Below are positions 61,601 to 64,000 of a stretch of 64,000 bases of DNA, one piece after another (the first letter of the stretch is position 1; each line of letters starts with the position of its first letter). The position numbers and the translations under genes were made by a program. The notes beneath the pieces are model-generated. The model was not told the DNA's origin, ran no database searches, and saw only the letters and a list, made by a program, of their open reading frames with translations. Origin of the DNA: Bicyclus anynana (lineage: Eukaryota > Arthropoda > Insecta > Lepidoptera > Nymphalidae); NCBI RefSeq assembly GCF_947172395.1, contig NC_069084.1:7751107-7815106 (forward strand), in the 5' to 3' direction.

Positions 61601-63962
61601 TCATATGGCCTCTGATCGTGGCTACGGCTGGGCATTTTTCCGATGCACAGAAAACGGAACGCGTGGCCTTCGGCCGCGCACCGTATTGTAGCCCGGCCTT
61701 CAGCCGGGAGTTTGTGATACAGCCTTCGACCGTAACTACGGCTGGGCATTTTACCCAAACAGAATAAACGGAACGCGTGGCCTTCGGCCGGGAGTGTATA
61801 ATACAGCCTTCGACCTTGACCACGGCTGGGTATTTTACCCAAGCAAAAAAAAGTGCGGCCTTCGGCCGGGGGTTTGTAATATGGCCTCTGATCGTGGCTA
61901 CGGCTGGGCATTTTTCCGGTGCACAGAAAACGGAACGCCCGGCCTTCGGCCGCTCACCGTATTGTAGCCGTATTGTAGTTTATGATACAGCCTTCGACCG
62001 TGACTACGGCTGGGCATTTTACCCAAGCACGAAAAACGGAACGCGTAGCCTTCGGCCGCGCACTGTATTGTGGCCCGGTCTTCGGCCGGGAGTTTATGAT
62101 AGGGTCTTTGACCGTGACTACGGCTGGGTATTTTACCCAAACAAAAAAAAGTGCGGCCTTCGGCCGGGGGTTTGTAATATGGCCTCTGATCGTGGCTACG
62201 GCTGGGCATTTTTCCGGTGCACAGAAAACGGAACGCCCGGCCTTCGGCCGCTCACCGTATTGTAGCCGTATTGTAGTTTATGATACAGCCTTCGACCGTG
62301 ACTACGGCTGGGCATTTTACCCAAGCACGAAAAACGGAACGCGTAGCCTTCGGCCGCGCACTGTATTGTGGCCCGGTCTTCGGCCGGGAGTTTATGATAG
62401 GGTCTTTGACCGTGACTACGGCTGGGTATTTTACCCAAACAAAAAAAAGCGCGGCCTTCGGTCGGGGGGTTGTAATATGGCCTCTGATCGTGGCTACGGC
62501 TGGGCATTTTTCCGATGCACAAAAAAACGGAACGCGTGGCCTTCGGCCGCGCACCGTATTGTAGCCCGGCCTTCGGCCGGGAGTTTGTGGTACAGCCTTC
62601 GACCGTAACTACGGCGGGGCATTTTACCCAAGCACGAAAAACGGAACGCGTAGCCTTCGGCCGCGCACTGTATTGTGGCCCGGTCTTCGGCCGGGAGTTT
62701 ATGATACAGCCTTCGACCGTGACTACGGCTGGGTATTTTATCCAAACAAAAAAAAGCGCGGCCTTCGGCCGGGGATTTGTAATATGGCCTCTGATCGTGG
62801 CTACGGCTGGGCATTTTTCCGATGCACAGAAAACGGAACGTGCGGCCTTCGGCCGCTCACCGTATTGTAGCCGGCCTTCGGCTGGGAGTTTGTGATAGAG
62901 CCCTCGCGCACTGTATTGTAGCCCGGCCTTCGGTCGGGAGTTTATGATACAGCCTTCGACCGTGACTACGGCTGGGCATTTTACCTAAGCACGAAAAACG
63001 GAACGCGTAGCCTTCGGCCGCGCACTGTATTGTGGCCCGGCCTTCGGCCGGGAGTTTGTGATGCAGCCTCCGACCGTGGCTACGGCTGGGCATTTTACCC
63101 AAGCACAAAAAAGTACGTACTTTGTTGTGCACCCTCTTTCGTCCGGGAGTTTGTGATAGGGTCTTCGACTGGGCACTTAACGCAGACACAATTAATTGCA
63201 CGCCGGCCGTCGGCCGGGGGCTGGACAGGGCCTCCGACGATGGCTACGACTTTGCATTTTACCCAAGCACAAAAAACGCGCACATTATTGTACACCGGCC
63301 TTCGGCCGGGGCTGTGATTTTATAATTTTTATATATAACATACGAAAATATAAATAGAAGGGGTGACGGCGTCGAAAATGTACATCGATTTTCACGCGGA
63401 CGAAGTCGCGGGCACCTGCTAGTTTTTATATATAACATACGAAAATATAAATAGAAGGGGTGACGGCGTCGAAAATGTACATCGATTTTCACGCGGACGA
63501 AGTCGCGGGCACCTGCTAGTATCTATATAAAAATTTTGGCGGTAGCTTGCGTTGTGGGAATCGTAAGTAACACTTCGCCACTGTTATGATGCCACCTTAG
63601 CAAGTCTATAAAATCACCGAATAATTCTTGCAAATTAATTTCAGCTCCAACATCTCCGCCTATAAACATCCAAGTGGAACAAACAGAAAACCCTGGGGAG
63701 TTATTTCTATCGTGGTCACCGCCACCTAAAGACAGTCATAACGGAGTCATAACCGGATACCACATAAAAGTCGTTCCACAAAATATTGGACCTGGTAATC
63801 ATCATCATATAATTATTAGTAGATAATATTATCTATAATGAGTTAAAGTTAATGTAGAATTTTTTGTCCAGTTTCAGACGATGGTGAAACACGAAATGTT
63901 AAAGTTTCACAACTATCCGGAAAACAAGAAACAACTATCAGTGGTCTCCTAAAAAATACAAG
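52598..63962 (+). CDS. Dscam-family cell adhesion receptor, internal exons (Ig5 to FNIII-2)
   Basis: Fourteen exons with GT-AG introns join in frame to about 697 codons. The order is five Ig domains then two FNIII domains. In Dscam the architecture is Ig1-9, FN1-4, Ig10, FN5-6, membrane span, so these are Ig5-Ig9, FN1 and the start of FN2. Each Ig domain has Cys-Trp-Cys (for example MQC, FVW, YSC in Ig5). Dscam proteins are surface receptors for self-recognition and synaptic targeting in neurons. Ig7 is split over two single exons without an alternative bank, which argues against hypervariable Dscam1; a Dscam2/3/4-type paralogue is likelier. Odd points are basic inserts before Ig5 and inside Ig6, and TE-filled introns. 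Both ends lie outside the window. Confidence 0.93.
52905..53165 (+). mobile_element. Decayed SINE-1 in a Dscam-like intron
   Basis: CAGTGGATAAGGCCGCTGCC, a lost B box, CTCCAACTTTTCAGTTGTG and GCATTGGGCCAGAGTGG are recognisable SINE-1 blocks with several deletions. Confidence 0.75.
53232..53323 (+). CDS. Dscam-like exon b: Ig5 first half
   Basis: Acceptor CTTTCAG, donor AAG|GTAGT. Reads ISMQCSATGDRPPQFVWERD, giving the first Ig cysteine and the core tryptophan. Phase 0 to 2. Confidence 0.95.
53338..53708 (+). mobile_element. Helitron family B in a Dscam-like intron
   Basis: A|TCCTACTTATATTATAATCG to GCGGGCGTCCGCTAG|T, with the doubled body seen at 42-390. It begins 14 bp after the donor of exon b. 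Confidence 0.85.
54097..54248 (+). CDS. Dscam-like exon c: Ig5 second half
   Basis: Acceptor TTGCAG, donor TATG|GTAAGA. Reads YALGQVMTSDNSVV, the NIT glycosylation sequon in AQLNITRV, and EDGGLYSCTAREG with the second Ig cysteine. Phase 2 to 1. Confidence 0.95.
54255..54447 (-). mobile_element. Helitron family A, reverse, six bases from a splice donor
   Basis: CTAG at 54255-54258 through the inverted 5' end TATAATATTAGTATAGA|T. The 193-bp element has exact ends and starts 6 nt after the last exon base, leaving the donor GTAAGA intact. Confidence 0.9.
54448..55085. other. Intron sequence, nothing recognised
   Basis: AT-rich Dscam-like intron without exon or repeat signals. Confidence 0.5.
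55086..55419 (+). mobile_element. Possible solo LTR in a Dscam-like intron
   Basis: 334 bp from TGTTACATCC to CAGTTAACA, with short inverted ends TGTTA/TAACA, a TATA-like TATATATGCTTTATAAACC and AATAAAA 20 bases before the end. GC-richer than its surroundings. No target duplication or second copy is visible, so the call is tentative. Confidence 0.4.
55476..55566 (+). CDS. Dscam-like exon d: Ig6 first half
   Basis: Acceptor TTTTCAG, donor AAG|GTATTG. Reads PPYIRSLPPIKVQSGEPINL, then RCPFYGYPI with the first cysteine of Ig6. Phase 1 to 2. Confidence 0.94.
55748..56129 (+). CDS. Dscam-like exon e: Ig6 second half and Ig7 first half
   Basis: Acceptor ATTGCAG, donor AAA|GTAAGT. It holds the Ig6 tryptophan (KIDWEHKGK), a basic loop (RYKRNQSHTKKKTRRS), the Ig6 cysteine (NGAVYTC), then Ig7 with IVNIYCNVRSGDLPIHFEW. 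One 382-bp exon spans two domains. Phase 2 to 0. Confidence 0.95.
56277..56412 (+). CDS. Dscam-like exon f: Ig7 second half
   Basis: Acceptor TTTTAG, donor AAAG|GTATTG. Reads VVERSSELFSALVIKK and EHCGTYTCVASNHVAK. A single exon, with no alternative versions nearby. Phase 0 to 1. Confidence 0.95.
56490..56609 (+). CDS. Dscam-like exon g: Ig8 first half
   Basis: Acceptor TTTTCAG, donor GACG|GTATGT. Reads VAPKWLEEPNNSSLLLGRRG, then VSCSASGYPQPQVHWMKKDG with Cys and Trp of Ig8; NNSS has a glycosylation sequon. Phase 1 to 1. Confidence 0.95.
56862..57038 (+). CDS. Dscam-like exon h: Ig8 second half
   Basis: Acceptor TTTTTCAG, donor AACA|GTTAGT. Reads SLPNGTLIIEEVSLTDEG and YSCNVENGVGTPL. The GTTAGT donor is the weakest in the set. 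Phase 1 to 1. Confidence 0.93.
57402..57546 (+). CDS. Dscam-like exon i: Ig9 first half
   Basis: Acceptor ATTCCAG, donor CACAG|GTATTT. Reads PVHFEVSSTNVTSRLGHPVT, then LECRALGDDPIRIAWTHDGK. Phase 1 to 2. Confidence 0.95.
57687..57835 (+). CDS. Dscam-like exon j: Ig9 second half
   Basis: Acceptor TTTTCAG, donor CTAG|GTGAGT. Reads TALGLTSTINVQFSEAVDAG and FYQCRASNPYGTAAFNI. Phase 2 to 1. Confidence 0.95.
57964..58205. mobile_element. MITE with TTAGRCTGCC termini in a Dscam-like intron
   Basis: TTAGACTGCCTGTCCAC at the left and GTGGACTGGCAGCCTAA at the right are inverted repeats; the interior matches 42650-42943. Confidence 0.82.
58289..58350 (+). pseudogene. Relic of a duplicated FNIII-1 exon start
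   Basis: CTGAATCTCTAACCCCGCCA... aligns with the start of exon k (CAGAACCTCCAACCCCCCCA...) over about 58 bases at roughly 70% identity. The acceptor AG is lost (CTG) and the frame has a stop early (TCTCTAA in the matching frame), so it is a dead partial exon. Confidence 0.6.
58502..58670 (+). CDS. Dscam-like exon k: FNIII-1 first half
   Basis: Acceptor GTTCCAG, donor ACCAG|GTAAGA. Reads EPPTPPSELRVESVRSRTAV, then VSWREARAHAKHYALQYAPA, typical FNIII B and C strands. NVT near the end is a sequon. Phase 1 to 2. Confidence 0.95.
59140..59279 (+). CDS. Dscam-like exon l: FNIII-1 second half
   Basis: Acceptor GTAACAG, donor GAAG|GTAAGA. Reads QTIELQNLRPATAYVVRVAT, then GNEVGVSRYTAP, the classic FNIII F-G region. 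Phase 2 to 1. Confidence 0.95.
59683..59835 (+). mobile_element. Helitron family A 5' part
   Basis: TCTATACTAATATTATAAAG with the family A body through GAGGAAGGCTATAGGCTATA, then a break in an A run. The 3' end is missing. Confidence 0.75.
60025..60935 (+). mobile_element. Helitron family E body leading into the tandem array
   Basis: (TCTA)n at about 60018-60040 and (GTCT)n at 60157-60204 are microsatellites. From about 60700 the sequence matches 35890-36130 in reverse: CATTATACAATCGATACTGA, CATCACACTGAAACTACTGA, GGCAGGTTATAGAATACTTT and GAAATAGGGGTTGAAAGTTT. The family 3' end appears only after the array. Confidence 0.7.
60936..63317 (+). repeat. GC-rich tandem array of GGCC-TTC-GGCC hairpin modules
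   Basis: About 33 copies of GGCCTTCGGCC (or a one-base variant) alternate with two spacer types: a long one of about 75 bp (TTTGTGATACAGCCTTCGAC, CGTGACTACGGCTGGGCATT, then an A run and ACGGAACGCG) and a short one of about 18 bp (GCGCACTGTATTGTAGCC). A higher-order unit of 298 bp repeats nearly exactly, 61982 against 62280. Open frames of 60 to 208 codons occur on both strands in several frames; they come from the low stop content of the unit, not from a gene. Confidence 0.92.
63326..63519 (+). repeat. Two tandem 97-bp copies of a Helitron 3' end
   Basis: Units 63326-63422 and 63423-63519 look identical. Each runs from TTTTTATATATAACATACG through GAAGGGGTGACGGCGTCG to ACGAAGTCGCGGGCACCTG and CTAG. 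The duplication boundary falls exactly after the terminal CTAG. Confidence 0.9.
63645..63794 (+). CDS. Dscam-like exon m: FNIII-2 first half
   Basis: Acceptor AATTTCAG, donor CCTG|GTAATC. Reads APTSPPINIQVEQTENPGEL, then LSWSPPPKDSHNGVITGYHI. Phase 1 to 1. Confidence 0.95.
63872..63962 (+). CDS. Dscam-like exon n: FNIII-2 continuation
   Basis: Acceptor TTGTCCAG, donor ACAAG|GTAGTA. Reads SDDGETRNVKVSQLSGKQET, then TISGLLKNTR. A second in-frame AG lies 6 bases downstream (63877). The rest of FNIII-2 is beyond the window. Phase 1 to 2. Confidence 0.9.
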
Positions 63963-64000
63963 GTAGTATTCTCACTTACTCAATTTTACACCATTGAAAT

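Noticed and set aside
60853..63317. Open reading frames of 100 to 208 codons on both strands in the tandem array
   Set aside because: They occur in overlapping frames on both strands and repeat with the array. The unit simply has few stops. No start context, codon pattern or domain supports a protein.

Overview
The window looks like nuclear DNA from a moth or butterfly (Lepidoptera). It is AT-rich, it is full of short Helitrons (5' TC, 3' hairpin then CTAG-T) and tRNA-derived SINEs of the kind common in that order, and its only host gene is an insect Dscam-type adhesion receptor with split exons and normal GT-AG introns. This assignment is inference from sequence character, not from a database match.

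Layout. Bases 1-17,095 hold no gene that I can support: dispersed Helitrons, SINEs, relics of an RTE-type LINE, a 4-copy tandem repeat (2361-3190) and a 1.25 kb inverted-repeat element (6890-8140). Bases 17,096-29,637 are two adjacent copies of one segment (copy 1 17,096-24,382; copy 2 24,812-29,637) separated by a 200-N assembly gap. The copies differ by scattered substitutions and by clean insertions, so they are either a tandem duplication or two haplotypes wrongly placed in series. Bases 31,077-33,525 are a 5'-truncated LINE whose 555-residue reverse transcriptase frame is open. Bases 33,526-52,597 are again TE-rich with no recognised gene.

Bases 52,598-63,962 carry 14 consecutive exons (+ strand) of a Dscam-family cell-surface protein, running from the start of Ig5 through Ig6, Ig7, Ig8, Ig9 and FNIII-1 into FNIII-2. 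All exon phases join and every Ig domain has its Cys-Trp-Cys core. Ig7 is split over two single exons with no bank of alternatives, so this is a non-hypervariable paralogue rather than Dscam1. The 5' exons and the remaining FNIII, Ig10, membrane and cytoplasmic exons lie outside the window.

The most unusual piece is a 2.4 kb GC-rich tandem array (60,936-63,317) in the 4.4 kb intron between FNIII-1 and FNIII-2, built from about 33 GGCC-TTC-GGCC hairpin modules and containing a 298 bp higher-order repeat. Its flanks match a Helitron family seen elsewhere in the window, and it occupies the place just upstream of the Helitron 3' end where other Helitrons here carry (GGGGTA)n arrays. No new enzyme system or defence system was found.
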